From Clytia hemisphaerica (Eukaryota > Cnidaria > Hydrozoa > Leptothecata > Clytiidae), in the NCBI GenBank assembly GCA_902728285.1, contig CACVBU010001102.1, forward strand, positions 124,001 to 188,000: a stretch of 64,000 nucleotides of DNA, given 5' to 3'. The notes under the pieces are model-generated. The model worked only from the letters and a program-made list of their open reading frames with translations. It searched no databases and was not told the origin of the DNA. Below, one piece after another: positions 10,209 through 22,497 of this stretch; positions within the stretch are counted from its first letter, which is position 1, and every line of letters begins with the position of its first letter. Made by a program: the position numbers and the translations under genes.

Positions 10209-10252
10209 GCAGTTCAACCTTCGTCTAAGCTAAGTTAAAGACTTTGAGAGCA

Positions 10253-12604
10253 ATGGATTTGACAAAATTGATTTATCAACCCTTACTCTTTATCGTGCTG
10301 GCGATTTTAGCTCCTATCGAGACATTCACATTTTATAATGTTGGCTTTTTCTCAGGTTGTAAAGATTCACCCAATCCAACCTCATTCCATTCAAGAGCAC
10401 AAGAATATGAAATCATTATGGAAGAAATAGTTAAAAGTCAAGTAAAAGAATTTGAATCAGGATTGTCATGGTACCCTAACTTTAATGGCAGGAACCGTTT
10501 GAAATTTCTCGCTTTCGATGTTTGTGAAAATGGTACAAAATTGACAGCCACCATGACTAACATTCTACTTGATCCAAAGTACACTGTAGTCGACCCCTCA
10601 TCACAAATCCAAGAACCTATCATAGCAATGGTGTTCACCTATCTACCTCCTCAGCTGACTTCATTGGTCATTGATGTTTTTTCCTGCACCAATACTTATA
10701 TTCACCGTTTTGAAATTGAGCAGTTAGCTGACGGCACTTTACAATCTTCGAGGCTGACAAATTATGCCCAAGATTTATTGAAAGTCGTTGACAAATTTGA
10801 ATGGGATGATATTTTTTTAGTGTCCATCTCAGAGGAGAAGGATTTAATTCCATATCATGTATACTTTAATTTGAGTATCGAAATGTTGATGAATGCTCAG
10901 AAATGCCTGCAAATAATTGAGCTAACACCAGCACAAGTTGAAAAGATGAACCAATCGTTAGATACATCTTGGTTAAGAGGTCACCCAAACCCAGCAATTA
11001 TCTTGTTTGGCAGAGAGAAAGAAGTAAAATGGTTACATTTGAAATTGACTCGACTTTATAAGGAAATAAGCTTACAGATTTTAACTCACGACTACTATTC
11101 ACAAGGGCATGAGATGAAAGAACTTCGCTCATTGCCTAATATGATCATCAATCTTTGGAATCGAGTCAGACCAGATATAGAAGATATTCTAAAATATGAT
11201 TCGTATATTTCCAAGAGAGCTTTGGAAAGAATCTACCGGATGGAGTCTCAGACTAGGTTTGAGTTGGGGATGATCTATTCATCGCCTTTGTTACTTAACT
11301 CTTACATAATGAGGTTTGGTTTTCTGGTTATTGGTGGTCAACATGTTCAAATATATACTTCCAACCAATTTATAAAATCCTTCAGTGATATGATGATCGC
11401 TGAAAATCGATTGAGATTTATGAATACGAGTGAAATGTCGTGTAATCAAGATCAGAAATGCGATCTAAGCTACCGAGAAGACAAGCCGCTGTCAGCTATT
11501 GATGAACTTGATCTCAATAATTTCATCAGAAGGACAACCTGTAAACATAAGAGATGTGGACCTGGCAAACATAAAGTGTACAGTGAAATACCAGGAGGTT
11601 ATGGATATCGATGTATTTTATGTCCTGCCAATTACTACAAATCAACTGTTGGTGATGACGGGTGTATACCATGTGGTGGGAGGTTCAGCATTGATAATGG
11701 ACTGCGCACCAAATGTATAGATCCTTATAAAGACATCTATCCTCGTGTAAAAGACATGACATTGTTTCAGATCATTTTGACATTCTCAAGTGTAGGATTC
11801 TTAACAAGCATTGCTACGTTCATCTTATTTATCATCAAGAGAGAAACACCAGTCGTCAAAGTTAGTGATTTCAAGATGTCAATTCTTCATTTGACAGCAA
11901 TTCTGGTCACTTTCATAATGATGCCAAGTCTCCAGTTTTTAGATCCTTCGGAGAGAATATGCATTGTCAGAATATCAGTCAATTTAAGTATTGCTTACGT
12001 ATTAAATGTCAGCTTGGTTTTTGTCAAATCACAAAAACTATTACAAGCATTTCTAAGTAAGGTTGCTTTGACACAACAAGAAGCCAAACGAACTGCATCC
12101 TTACAAATTTTTGTTGTTTTTATGCTACTTTTGATTTCCAACGTTCTCACGGCACTCCTAACCTATGGCGATGAAAGTACTTTATCAAGTTATTTAGATG
12201 AACAAAACCTAGAAAGAGTGCATTATTGTGATACCTCTGTTCACAGTAACATTGTAATTGCTTTTGCCATGTCGATACAGTTCGCTTGTTTCGTGCAAGC
12301 GTTTCGTGGAAGACATTTACCAAGTGTTATGAACGATGGAATGTCTTTGGTGTTTGCTTCGTTCGCTACAATCTCCATGTTTTCAGTCATGTACGTTATT
12401 ACAATCTTTCAGAATCCGGTTGAGAAAGAGCTTTACCAGAGCCTCACATTGATCATAAACACATTGATTATATTCTTTGCACTGTACGGACAAAAGGCAA
12501 TCCGTTTTACAGTGTACCCGCATCGAAATACAAGAGCTTATTTTCAAGAGTCTAGAATTGGGGAAATGAGACAAAGAGTTAAAAGTTTAACAAAACATCA
12601 CTAA
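10253..12604 (+). CDS. class C (mGluR/GABA-B-like) G protein-coupled receptor, intronless
   Basis: This is a 783-residue receptor in one exon. A signal peptide (residues 1-25) is followed by a Venus-flytrap ligand-binding region of about 400 residues. It includes the FDVCENGTKL strand-turn and a FEWDDIFLV element like the second-lobe FxW strand of mGluRs. A Cys-rich NCD3G linker follows at about 428-485 (CKHKRCGPG, CILCPANYYKS, CIPCGG). Seven membrane helices run from about 504 to 755. TPVVKVSDFKMSILHL after helix 1 matches the mGluR TPVVKAS motif. The cytoplasmic tail is short. The upstream codons TTG-AGA-GCA are in frame, but ATG 10253 is the first methionine and follows the TATA/Inr pair. 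Ligand and G protein are unknown; the mGluR signature of the linker and first loop only places it in the class. A decayed paralogue lies inverted at 6642-7549. Confidence 0.92.
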   Translation: MDLTKLIYQPLLFIVLAILAPIETFTFYNVGFFSGCKDSPNPTSFHSRAQEYEIIMEEIVKSQVKEFESGLSWYPNFNGRNRLKFLAFDVCENGTKLTATMTNILLDPKYTVVDPSSQIQEPIIAMVFTYLPPQLTSLVIDVFSCTNTYIHRFEIEQLADGTLQSSRLTNYAQDLLKVVDKFEWDDIFLVSISEEKDLIPYHVYFNLSIEMLMNAQKCLQIIELTPAQVEKMNQSLDTSWLRGHPNPAIILFGREKEVKWLHLKLTRLYKEISLQILTHDYYSQGHEMKELRSLPNMIINLWNRVRPDIEDILKYDSYISKRALERIYRMESQTRFELGMIYSSPLLLNSYIMRFGFLVIGGQHVQIYTSNQFIKSFSDMMIAENRLRFMNTSEMSCNQDQKCDLSYREDKPLSAIDELDLNNFIRRTTCKHKRCGPGKHKVYSEIPGGYGYRCILCPANYYKSTVGDDGCIPCGGRFSIDNGLRTKCIDPYKDIYPRVKDMTLFQIILTFSSVGFLTSIATFILFIIKRETPVVKVSDFKMSILHLTAILVTFIMMPSLQFLDPSERICIVRISVNLSIAYVLNVSLVFVKSQKLLQAFLSKVALTQQEAKRTASLQIFVVFMLLLISNVLTALLTYGDESTLSSYLDEQNLERVHYCDTSVHSNIVIAFAMSIQFACFVQAFRGRHLPSVMNDGMSLVFASFATISMFSVMYVITIFQNPVEKELYQSLTLIINTLIIFFALYGQKAIRFTVYPHRNTRAYFQESRIGEMRQRVKSLTKHH

Positions 12605-13429
12605 TCATTCAACGACCAATGACGAATTATCTCGTCATTACTTTATTAACCTAAACCACTGAAGACAAGATACCTATGACCTGCCCTTAGTGCGGTCGCA
12701 ATTCCCTCTCTGTACCGATATATCGATGGCAGAAAACCTCTTTTAGGTAGGTGAAACTAAATATCGACGACTTCACATTTCCACAAGACCTTTCTTTTAA
12801 ACCATATGCCGACATGGGCACGGAAAGGGTTAATGATAGATGAAAAAGGATAGTGGACAAATATTGCAGTCATGCCGATTTGGATCTTATCGAATCTATT
12901 TAATTTAATTCAATGTCACTTTATATTGTAACTACAATCATGGTCAGAATATGTTGACATTTCTGGATATGTTATGTTAGCAGTTTGCAAATTTAAAAGT
13001 TTGGGTGAGAATGGCGTGGAAGAGGCTCAGTGGTGCGTTATTTATTTAAGTCTACTACTCAACAAGTCAACCATAGCTCTCTCCACATCACATCTCATTT
13101 ACTTTTTCCTTTCTACATAATCTATTACCTCTGGTGGCGATATAACTAAGTTTTAGCCTCAAAGTTCTCCACGAGTTCCTTATTTACTCTGCTGCTAAGT
13201 TGGGATCTGTTAAGTACACGTGTTTTTTTAACAAACTATAGAAGAACATAAGGCTTCAATGGGCAAAATATTAAGAACAAATAAAAAACATTTTAAGGCT
13301 AATTTTTGAGGAAAATTGACAAAAATACTCAGAAAATCGCGAAAATAAGAACATGCAAGAACATTTTCAAGCTTTAAAATTTTTCGATCTTTTTATAAAA
13401 AACCGTGTTTGTAACTTTTGTATGTTTTT
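12605..13429. other. intergenic, no gene seen
   Basis: There is no supported exon. About 13215-13380 contains a degraded copy of the ATAAGAACATAAGGCTT... repeat family seen complete at 35182-35444. Confidence 0.5.
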
Positions 13430-13718
13430 TCTTTTTGACACATTGAATATTGTTCTTCCTGGTAATGGGTCTGGTAATTTTTCGCACAATGATGCAAAAA
13501 CGGTAAGCCCAAAAAGTGACGGAGGCCGATTTTCTAAAAAAAGATTTTCTGGCCGAATATGCTGGAAATATTTTTGGCATTTTCTCAAGATTTTATAATT
13601 AGTTTTTCCTAATTTTTTGCACAAAGATGTGTATTAGCAATGTCCAAAACATGACCGAGTCCGTTTTTTATTTTACTTCCTTTTCTATATCCATTCTATA
13701 TTTATCATTAAGTAGGTC
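13430..13718. repeat. truncated copy of the GGACCTACC-ended repeat family
   Basis: The sequence from about 13490 to 13670 parallels 33305-33480 closely (GATTTTCTAAAAAAAGATTTTCTGGCCG..., GCATTTTCTC.AGATTTTAT.ATTAGTTTTT.CT). The right end GTAGGTCC near 13711-13718 corresponds to the terminal motif of the more complete copy. The left end and its microsatellite are missing. Confidence 0.6.
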
Positions 13719-13844
13719 CACTATGGTGGCCCCCCAATATGCATTGTGCTTGTTCCTCTTTCTTTTTTGAAGATATAAAGACATCATTTAATTTTGATCG
13801 TCCCTTGAAACACTGATATTTATTCAATGTATAACAGATCACTT

Positions 13845-14179
13845 ATACACGCTTTTTTATAAGAATACACTTTATAAGAATGTCCATAATGAAAATGGCC
13901 AAAAGAATAATGCTAAGATTATCACCATCATCGAATTTTGCTACCCAAGCTAAGAATGCTGAAGAATGCCATTTTCAATTATAAATTGTTAATTATACCA
14001 ATTCACAAAAATACCATTGTATGATTGAGACGTATGTACCAAATGTTAAATCTAGTCTGAATTATGGATCCTAACCTAAGAATGCTGTAAGAATATTTTG
14101 TAAGGATGATTTTCCCTAAAAAGTTAAGAATATCCATGATGAAATAGATTTACACCATTCTTATAAAAAAAGCGTGTAT
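13845..14179. mobile_element. MITE with ATACACGC-type terminal inverted repeats
   Basis: The ends ATACACGCTTTTTTATAAGAAT (13845 on) and ATTCTTATAAAAAAAGCGTGTAT (to 14179) are inverted copies of each other over about 22 bases, with one T-tract length difference. The 335-bp interior has no open frame of interest. Related pieces occur near 9570-9700. The size and structure are those of a non-autonomous DNA transposon. Confidence 0.75.
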
Positions 14180-15397
14180 TCTGCCATCGAATTATCGGTG
14201 CAGATAAGGAATTGCGAGATATCTTGCGTGTATCTGTTTCACCCTCCTGGATAGACTTTTTCAAACCTCAGCACACTGTATGAACGTCACCGAACGTCAC
14301 TGACCTTCCAGTGGGCGTCATTGACTCAAAAGCTAGTGAGCGGGTCGATATCTTAGGGAATGTAATTGTTTTTAAAAGACAGTTCAGTCTTATTTCTTTT
14401 ATTTTCGCTGTAAGGCGAAATCCAAACTTCCATGACCTTTTAAACCATATGATTGTAAATGTGTCGTTAAAATGTCCTGAATTGGTAATTATGGACAGAC
14501 ATAATGGATACTAAAGTAGGCAAATGGAGGATTATTGTTATGAAGCTTTTATTTTTTATACTTCAAAATTCTGTAAAGGCTAGTAGAAATTACAAAATCT
14601 TGTAAATTTTGCTTTCCCTAGGCTTATGAAAAACAGCTACAAGTTCAACTCTGGTGTTTGTTTTTCGAATGACTCAATTTTTGGTCCCGATAAGGTTCTC
14701 AAAATTCGCCAATTCGTTAACTGATAACTGACCCCGAGACCTTCGCAAGGATCTGAATGTAGCCCAGGGAACGGCGAATATCGTACCAAGACATGCGGAA
14801 CATCGTTATTTATGATCAGCCGCTCTAAGTAAATGCATTTCATTATCCGGCCTAATGAAAATATTTTCAATTATTATCCATATAGCGGTCATTAAGTAAG
14901 TCATTAAAGGTTCAATCGGCGGGCGGATTGAAAAGTTTTGTGACCTGCGCTGAGGAAACTAAAGCGCCAGGCTTCAGAGGGCTGAAATATCATTAGGCGC
15001 CCAGGTTAAAGGGCAATAACGTCATTTGCGGCGTTGCATTGAAGCGAAGAGACTAAACTAACGTTAGAAAAACACACTTTTTGGTCGTTTGTGGTCCGCT
15101 CGCAAGGCGCTAAAAACTTATTGAAGACATTGCATTGAAGCGAAAAGAATTGGCTGACGCTAGAAAAAGACGTTGTTTGAATGTCCGATTTGGATAATAA
15201 TAGTAATAGCGTTAAGTTTTCGTTCGTTGTTGTCATTAATTCTGCCCTTGTAGTAGTTTGATTATTAGCCCTCTGGTGCCATTTGCATTTGCCATTTGCC
15301 TCCGCTTCGCGTCGGGCCCAAATCGGGCGAATAATCAAACTACGCGGGCAGAAAATAACAACAACGACCTCAAACTGAACGCTATTGTTATATTATT
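14180..15397. other. intergenic or HERC1 intron; no exon identified
   Basis: Several short frames exist (14311-14514, 14637-14870, 15006-15338) but none resembles HERC1 or another family I know. Two GC-richer stretches near 15015-15150 share TTGCATTGAAGCGAA.AGA, a short internal duplication. The HERC1 exon that must precede 15822 was not found here. Confidence 0.5.
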
Positions 15398-15777
15398 AAG
15401 ACTTGGGGATACGAGAAGTTTTTTTCACGTTGGTGCATGCAACTTGCTCTATCCCACCAACACAAGAAAAACAGTGCGTGTCCCATGATTTCTTTTTTTA
15501 TTTCATGGGACAAAAAGTGAGGGAAATACCCGAAAAACACGCTGATTTTGTCCCTGGGACAATAGAGCAAAATTGATTCGAATCAATTTTAATAAATTTT
15601 GCTCCATTGTCCCAGGGACAAAAGTGAGATTTCACTTTTATTGGTCAAAAGTGAGATTTCACTTTTATTGGTAGGAAGAAAAATGGGGCGTAGACACGAG
15701 AAAGCGTTTCAGGTTAGTGGAATGGAGCATGTTGCATTGCACCAACGCTAAAAAAACTTCTCGTATCCCCAAGTCTT
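15398..15777. mobile_element. MITE with about 45-bp inverted repeats and TTA target duplication
   Basis: AGACTTGGGGATACGAGAAG at the left (from about 15400) is matched inverted by CTTCTCGTATCCCCAAGTCT at the right (to about 15775). The similarity continues inward through GCACCAACG/CGTTGGTGC. TTA flanks both ends, which fits a 3-bp target duplication of the Harbinger type. Inside are smaller palindromes (GTCCCAGGGACAA and a repeated AAAAGTGAGATTTCACTTTTATTGG). It ends only 45 bases before a HERC1 exon. Confidence 0.75.
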
Positions 15778-15821
15778 TAAAGTTTATTTATCGTGCATAA
15801 CCGATTCATTTTAATTTCTAG

Positions 15822-18800
15822 ACACGGATCGATTTTATCGAACTTTTACTGGACTACATTACCAAAGAGAAGCTATTCGATTACGTAATTCCTGAACAAG
15901 ACAATGGAACCCTTGAGATGTGTTATCCATTTCAAATGTATATGATGACAGCTGCTTTTGGTATGAGAATCGATTGCCAAAAAAATTCATCATTCCATTA
16001 TATGGTGAGTAAAGCAATTACCTTCGTTCGAGGTCGTCATGAAATTGAAAGGGTTTTATAGATTAATCATCGGGTAGAAAATTGGTTGAAAATTTAACAA
16101 TTATTTGACAGTGAAGGCAACTTTTTGAGCGATAATTGAATTTCATTTTCTCATATTTATGGTGAGGATTTCAAGTCCCATTCTATTATTCCAGTTGAAA
16201 CATAAAAAGGTATTAACGAGATATCTTCACACTACTCGATATACTCCCGTGGTTGATAAAAAACGAATTCAAATCCCCCTTAAAGATAAAGTCAGAGAGC
16301 ATAAACAATACCATCTTTGTCATCCTAAGGGCTTTTGATGTGCAAGCTAAACCGGCGTTTGCGACGACGGGAACCGTCTAGTAAATGCTAAATAAATATC
16401 AAAAATAAATAATAAAAGTAAGATGCCGTCCGTAAAACTGTAAGTTATCATGTAACAGAATCGTCCCTCTCTTTCTTTTAAAGACACGGAAACAATGCGA
16501 ATGTCAAGAAACTTGAACTTTTCTTCCTGTTTCTCCGGATATCCCTGGATGTCAGTTAAACTTTATTTCTAAGGGGCTTGTCTTTAAAGTAACTGGATAT
16601 CTGGATAGGAATATCGTCTGAGCCAAAAATATACCTTTTCATGTTTTTTTAACACTTTTCAAAATATGAATTCTGTAAGGTTCTTATATCAAGAACAAGG
16701 TAAGAACACTTTAAGGCTTTGCGGACTCTAAAACACCGGAATTTCTACTACAAAAATACTCACAAAATGGTGAAAATAAGATTTATTAACATCAAATATA
16801 TATAACAACCGAAACATTTATTACAAAATAAAATTATTTTTAGCTTAAAAAGTTATAAAACATGTTTAAAATCAAGTCTCAGAAAAATCATCCTTTTAAA
16901 GAACCGAGATACCTAAGAAGGCACTTGGGAACTTTCCCGTTAAAATGTTCTTCATTAAATGTCCTCAAACATGCCAATCGAGCAGAATGTTTCAAACTTA
17001 AATCGTTCAATAACCTCAAATTCTGTATCGTGATATTGAATGATCTCTTCCCATCTATGTCTTGTTCACTAATAAACGCCATTTCTCTCATACTCCAATT
17101 AATGTCCTCAATAGTTTTTATCTCCACTTTCTTATTACATTCATTGATATTTCTCCATGATCGGACTTCAAAAATCTCGAATCCTTTTTTGGTTTTCTTT
17201 TGAGATAAACAAAGATAATGTTTCCCAAATCGTTTTACTAATTTGCTAGTCCTGAATGGTGGCAGTTTGAATGTGCTCAGATCAAACTTCTCTCCTGTTG
17301 AAGTGACTTTGAACAACTCAGCCGTATCTTTATGGATAAGCAGGAATACAGAATTTTTCAATTGATAGAAAGCTCGAATTCTATCTCCGGGGCTCTTTGA
17401 CGGGTCGTCATGTTTTAGAAGAGGGATTTCAAACTTCTTTTTCCCTTTAAAATCATACGCGATTAGTTCAGAATTCTTCTTATATAACAAGCTTGAGTCT
17501 ATATCAATAAAAAGCGTTGATTTGATCCAGCTGTGTGGACCAACATACATTGTAACTCTGCTCAAATGGGAAACTTTTTCATCGCTAAATTCAAATAATT
17601 CTATGGTGAGAACACTTTTGAGAAGTCTCTGTATGGTAATGATGTTTTGTTCTGCCCCACATTTCATTATTGTTGAAAATTCATCATCAGCATAGTCTCC
17701 CTCAGGTATTTGATAACGAAAATCATGGTCCTCTGATGCTAAAAGTGTACATGATTTCTCAAAATATTGTCTCAAACAACCACTGTACACAACGTTTGAA
17801 GTTTTCTCAACAATGAACCAGCGTGTGGTGAAAGGATCGTAATAACATTCCCCTATGATACGTCCATCACTTTGTAGATTGATCGAAGTCGACTCTAACT
17901 CATCACAATCTCTTTTAAAGAAGAATATAGTAAAAGAGCGAATAGCTTTTTCGTTATCAACTTCGATACGTCTCTTTTGAACGCTGAAGTAACGACCGGA
18001 CGCGTCGAATCCACTCTGCGAATAATGACGTAAAGTTCGTCCAGAACTAATTTCAACTTTGTTAACATTCTCTGGTAGGAATGAACTACGATAACTTTGA
18101 TCGATATCCATCGTCTCTTTTCTATAAGCTACCACAAAAAATGATTTTTTTCAATGTTAGTCAAATGATGCTTGAGATTATGTACTATATACCGTTTATA
18201 ACTACTTTCCTTGTTTATTTAAGCAACCACAGGCCAGGATTCCGTCACAATACGTCAATAACACGTATTTCCTATTGCTCACTGTTTGTTGGCAAGTCTG
18301 TTATGATTGTTTAAGTTTCCTCTCTCCGAACAGTCCGTGTGAGTAAATTTAAAAGTGCGCCTCTCCACCAATGAATTTTTGTCTCACAAAGTCTAATGTT
18401 TTTCTTATCAACGACCAATTCACTTTTTTCACATAGATTGATTTTGAGATGATGTTGCGTTGAGATACCATGCAATTTACTATACAATGGATTAATTAAT
18501 GTCATTAACCAGCTAATCGTCCTCTGACAAATAAAACATTTGTCTTTAATTAGTCTAAATTAGAATGGTTATTACTTAGAAGGTCTCATGAGTTTAAATG
18601 AGTTTCTATTACACCGATTGCCTGCCTGATTTTTACCCGATTTGTGAAACCAGGCCCGCCGGTGATAAAAGAAAAAAAGAAAACAATTTATAAGAATAAA
18701 AGAGGCTCAAAATTGCCAAAAAAAGACTAATATTAGAAGAATAAAACAAAGCCTTGTCATGAATGAAACAATTTAAGAGCAATTATAAGAGCAGCTAAGT

Positions 18801-21800
18801 CTCATCAAGAATTTACTGGCTTTCATAAAAAAGTGGAGCTACACGTTTTTTTTATTAGACCATCCAAAGTTTTTGAAGCCTTTGAATGTTCTTTATTCTT
18901 TGAGTTTCAAGCCTAAAAATGTTCTTGACATGTTCTTATTTTCACCATTTTGAGAATTTTTGTCCATTTTCATAAGAAAATGGGTGTTTTAGATTCTACA
19001 AAGCCTTGTAAATGTTCTTAACTTGTTCTTAACATTTTGGCCATCAAAGCCTTATGTTCATATATAATTTGTTGGCCCAGCGCTAGCGATAGGGCCTTTC
19101 ATTTGCAACTTTCCGTCCTCATCCATCCTTCCGCTGTCTGTCCGTCCGTTTTGGTAGAAACGGCGCTTAAAACCAGTAACACACTTTTTAATTTTGCCGT
19201 CTGGAGAGGGAAAAGCTTGCTAAAGTCGGATACTGGCTATAAAAGATATATTTTCTGATTCCGCGCTCCTTCAAAACAATTTTCAAAACAAAACAAGATG
19301 GCGGTCGAAGCGAGGAGGTCGATTCATACTTTCTTGAACATTTTCTTTGCTTTAGTGGTCAAGAGACTTTCAAACCAAAGAAATTTTGTAATGATTTTTC
19401 TTTATAAACCTCTTTCAACATTCTGGCACATCTTATAGTCTTTGCTCAAGTTTTAATAAAGTTTTATGAGTGAAAATTCTACCTAAAAATCACCTTCATT
19501 TTTTAGCTTCTTGCTTTCAAAAAGATTTTATTTTTAGGAAATAATGGCTTCCGATATAGAAATAAATAAACTGAAATGCAGCTGATGTGTAAAATTGAAT
19601 AAGATTGGAACTTTTTTCTTGATGCGACACAAGAAAACAGTCACTTCTGGATATGTCGCTGTTTTACCAAAACAACAGTCAGAAGTGGGACGTGTGCGTG
19701 TTATGATTTTCAAACTCAACACATAATTATTACAAGTTAACTGATTCTGGAATTTGGTAATGGACACTAAAATGGAGCTCGTGTGTAAATTCGAACAAGA
19801 TTGGAACTTTTTCCATGATGTTACGCGTGAAAATGGTTATTTCTGGTTCTGTCTCGTTTGACGATTGGTGGCTTGATTTTTCAAACTCGACACAGAATTA
19901 TTTCAAGTAAGCTGATTATGGAATTAAGTTATTGGAGACTAAAATGCAGCTCAATGTGTAAATTTGAATTGGGACTTTTTTCATGATTCTACGTATATTA
20001 AATAAAAGGTCTTTTCAAAAATGGTCTCGACTGCGGTCGAGCAATGATGATGATGATGAAACAAAATGGCCATTTCTGTTCTGGATCTGTCGCATTAAAC
20101 GATCGGTGGCTTGATTTTTCAAACTCGACTCACATAATTATTTATTGTTTAAAAAGTATAAACTGATTCTGGAATTTGTTAATGGACACGAAAATGCAGC
20201 TCATGGGTAAATTTGAACTATATTGAAACATTTTTCATGGTTGCAACGCATGAATAGTGAAAATGATCATTTCTGGATCTGTCACATTAAACTGTTAACT
20301 CGCATTAACCACATGAATTTTATTGGCCTGGATATGCAGACTGTAAACTATTTCACCGTCTAGTTTTTTAAAGATTATTTTTCTGGTTTACAGTCTGGTC
20401 CAACTAACATGCCTGCATGGATATTTCTCCCTGCATATGTGAGTGCACCTAATTGGTTAAAAAGCGCCCACTCACTATATATTTGCGGGTATTTTTTATA
20501 TTTTTCTATGGGCGCGCATAATTTATGGAAATTTTCCACCTAGGACATTTTTATTCCAACCCCCCGCCGCTTATTAAGTTTTGAGATTTTTTCCAACCTC
20601 CTCCCCGCTTATTCCAAACCCCCCCCCCGCTATTAGGTACCCGAGAGTATTCAACCGTGAACCTGCGCCTGTAGACCCGGTTGGAATGGAGACCATTCAA
20701 TAAAGTTTCAAGCGTCTAACTATTGAGAAGTACCGCGGTGACTTTGAAAATATTTTTCCTGTCTTTGATCAACATGGTTCAACATTTGCTGTTTTGCACG
20801 CTCGTTTTCAACACGTTACTTTTCGCTGGGCCTTCACGCCCAACGGGCTTCTTGTTCTTATAAAGAAACGTGTATTCTCCATTTTGTGATACAGTAGCAA
20901 ATCAGGTAAAAAGATAGCTTCTTATTTTGATAACACAGTAAAACATTCAAAGCCCAATTTTGAATAGAACAACAGCGACGGAGAAGCCATGTGAACCAAT
21001 AAAAACTTGATTTGGAAATTATTCAATCTTCAATTTAATATTGCTAAAATGTTTTAGCAATTTCGTAACGGGAGTTAACTAAATGTGATTTCAAACTCAT
21101 GAGTGAGACATTATGGGAGTTTTATGGTCCACGTCAAATCCCCGTCTTACAGCTCTATTTGAGAAGATAAAATATTGTTTTTTTAACAGAATGATGTAAG
21201 CGGTGCACCAAAACTATGGAAAGAGATGCTCCAATCAACTTACCACAAGCTGTTGGAATCGATTCTCGAGAAATCACCAAACCTCTATTCATCAGAGGAG
21301 TCGCCACGCTGTGAAATCGCAAGATCTCAACAAACACTCTTCTTGTTCGCCCTTCTCACGCGTCGAATGAGCGCTACTGATTTGAGTATTATCACCAACT
21401 CGAACACCATTCGCTTTATCAAGAACAACCAGACTGTCAATCAAACTGCAGCCAATGCCTGTCTCAATGTTCTTGCACTCCAGATTGCGTGAGTTGGAAT
21501 TTTCTATTCTACATTTAGTGCTGTATACTATCCATTTTTGATTCCTTTATATATACCCTTATATACTTCACTGTATTTGTCAAAACAGGACCCATACACT
21601 AGATAGGCTAACTGTTCACGCTCTTCCAGAGGAAGTGTGTCCAGAAGTTGACTATGCTGTTTTCTAATTTACCTTAAATTTTCGAACGTTCGGATTTCAA
21701 AACATTCGAATCACGCTACTGTTGACGACCATAATTGAAAACAAGATGGCGACCTAGTCTAAGTCTAGACATGATTTCTTTTAATTAAAAAGGGAGCCAG

Positions 21801-22497
21801 TCAAGAAGTAGTTAGGAATAAGTACAGTGACCACACTGAGCGCAAATAATCTGGTTTATGCTAACCATTTAGAGAAATTTAATCAAACTTTATTTTCTTA
21901 TTTCAATATCAGAGAACAGAGTAAGGACGTGCCAATAGAATGTACCAAAGCATTAGTTGATGTTCTTATGGAAACTTTATCACCGAAAATCAAATATCTG
22001 AAAACTGGTACCAAGAACCACGTATTGGTGGAGAAAGTGACCAATCAGATTGCGCTGATCAAGCGCTGTGCTTTATTGAGTATTGATTTTGCGAAATGTC
22101 TTCATCAATGGATACCCGTACTGATGGATAATATTGGTAAGAGATAATCTATCATTATCTTAGAGTATCAAATTTTTCAACTACCAACTACGGCGCAGAG
22201 TTACCAGGGGTATTTGTGGTGACGGGCATGATCGTTCCAGAAATTAAGCCCTTATTTAGCGCCGACCCCTTTATCACGCCAGCCTTTATCACGCCAAAAC
22301 TTTTTTCCACGTCTAGACCGGTACTAATTTAATTCCGACCCCTTACGCTGGCCGTCATTACGCCAGCGACGGAAAAATAAAGGCCGGCGTAAAACAGGCC
22401 GATAAGGTAGTATCGAATTTTTTTTCTAGGAGTTAAGATAGACGAGCTACAAAACAGACCTTATGGCTTATGTATCACTACCATCAAATTATTATTG
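15822..22497 (+). CDS. HERC1: HERC1 exons for the helical region before SPRY
   Basis: These are four exons: 15822-16004, 21190-21488, 21823-22136 and 22430-22497. They encode an alpha-helical, armadillo-like stretch. Examples are [18 protein letters not shown], then [15 protein letters not shown] and [17 protein letters not shown], which parallel the segment of vertebrate HERC1 about 300-400 residues before SPRY. The first exon carries no start codon and begins in phase 0 after an AG, so coding continues upstream. The short 68-base exon at 22430 was found because it alone restores the frame between 22136 and 22997. Confidence 0.75.

Noticed and set aside
14311-14514. Possible HERC1 exon before 15822
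   Set aside because: The translation does not resemble the expected HERC1 segment and no in-phase donor follows.
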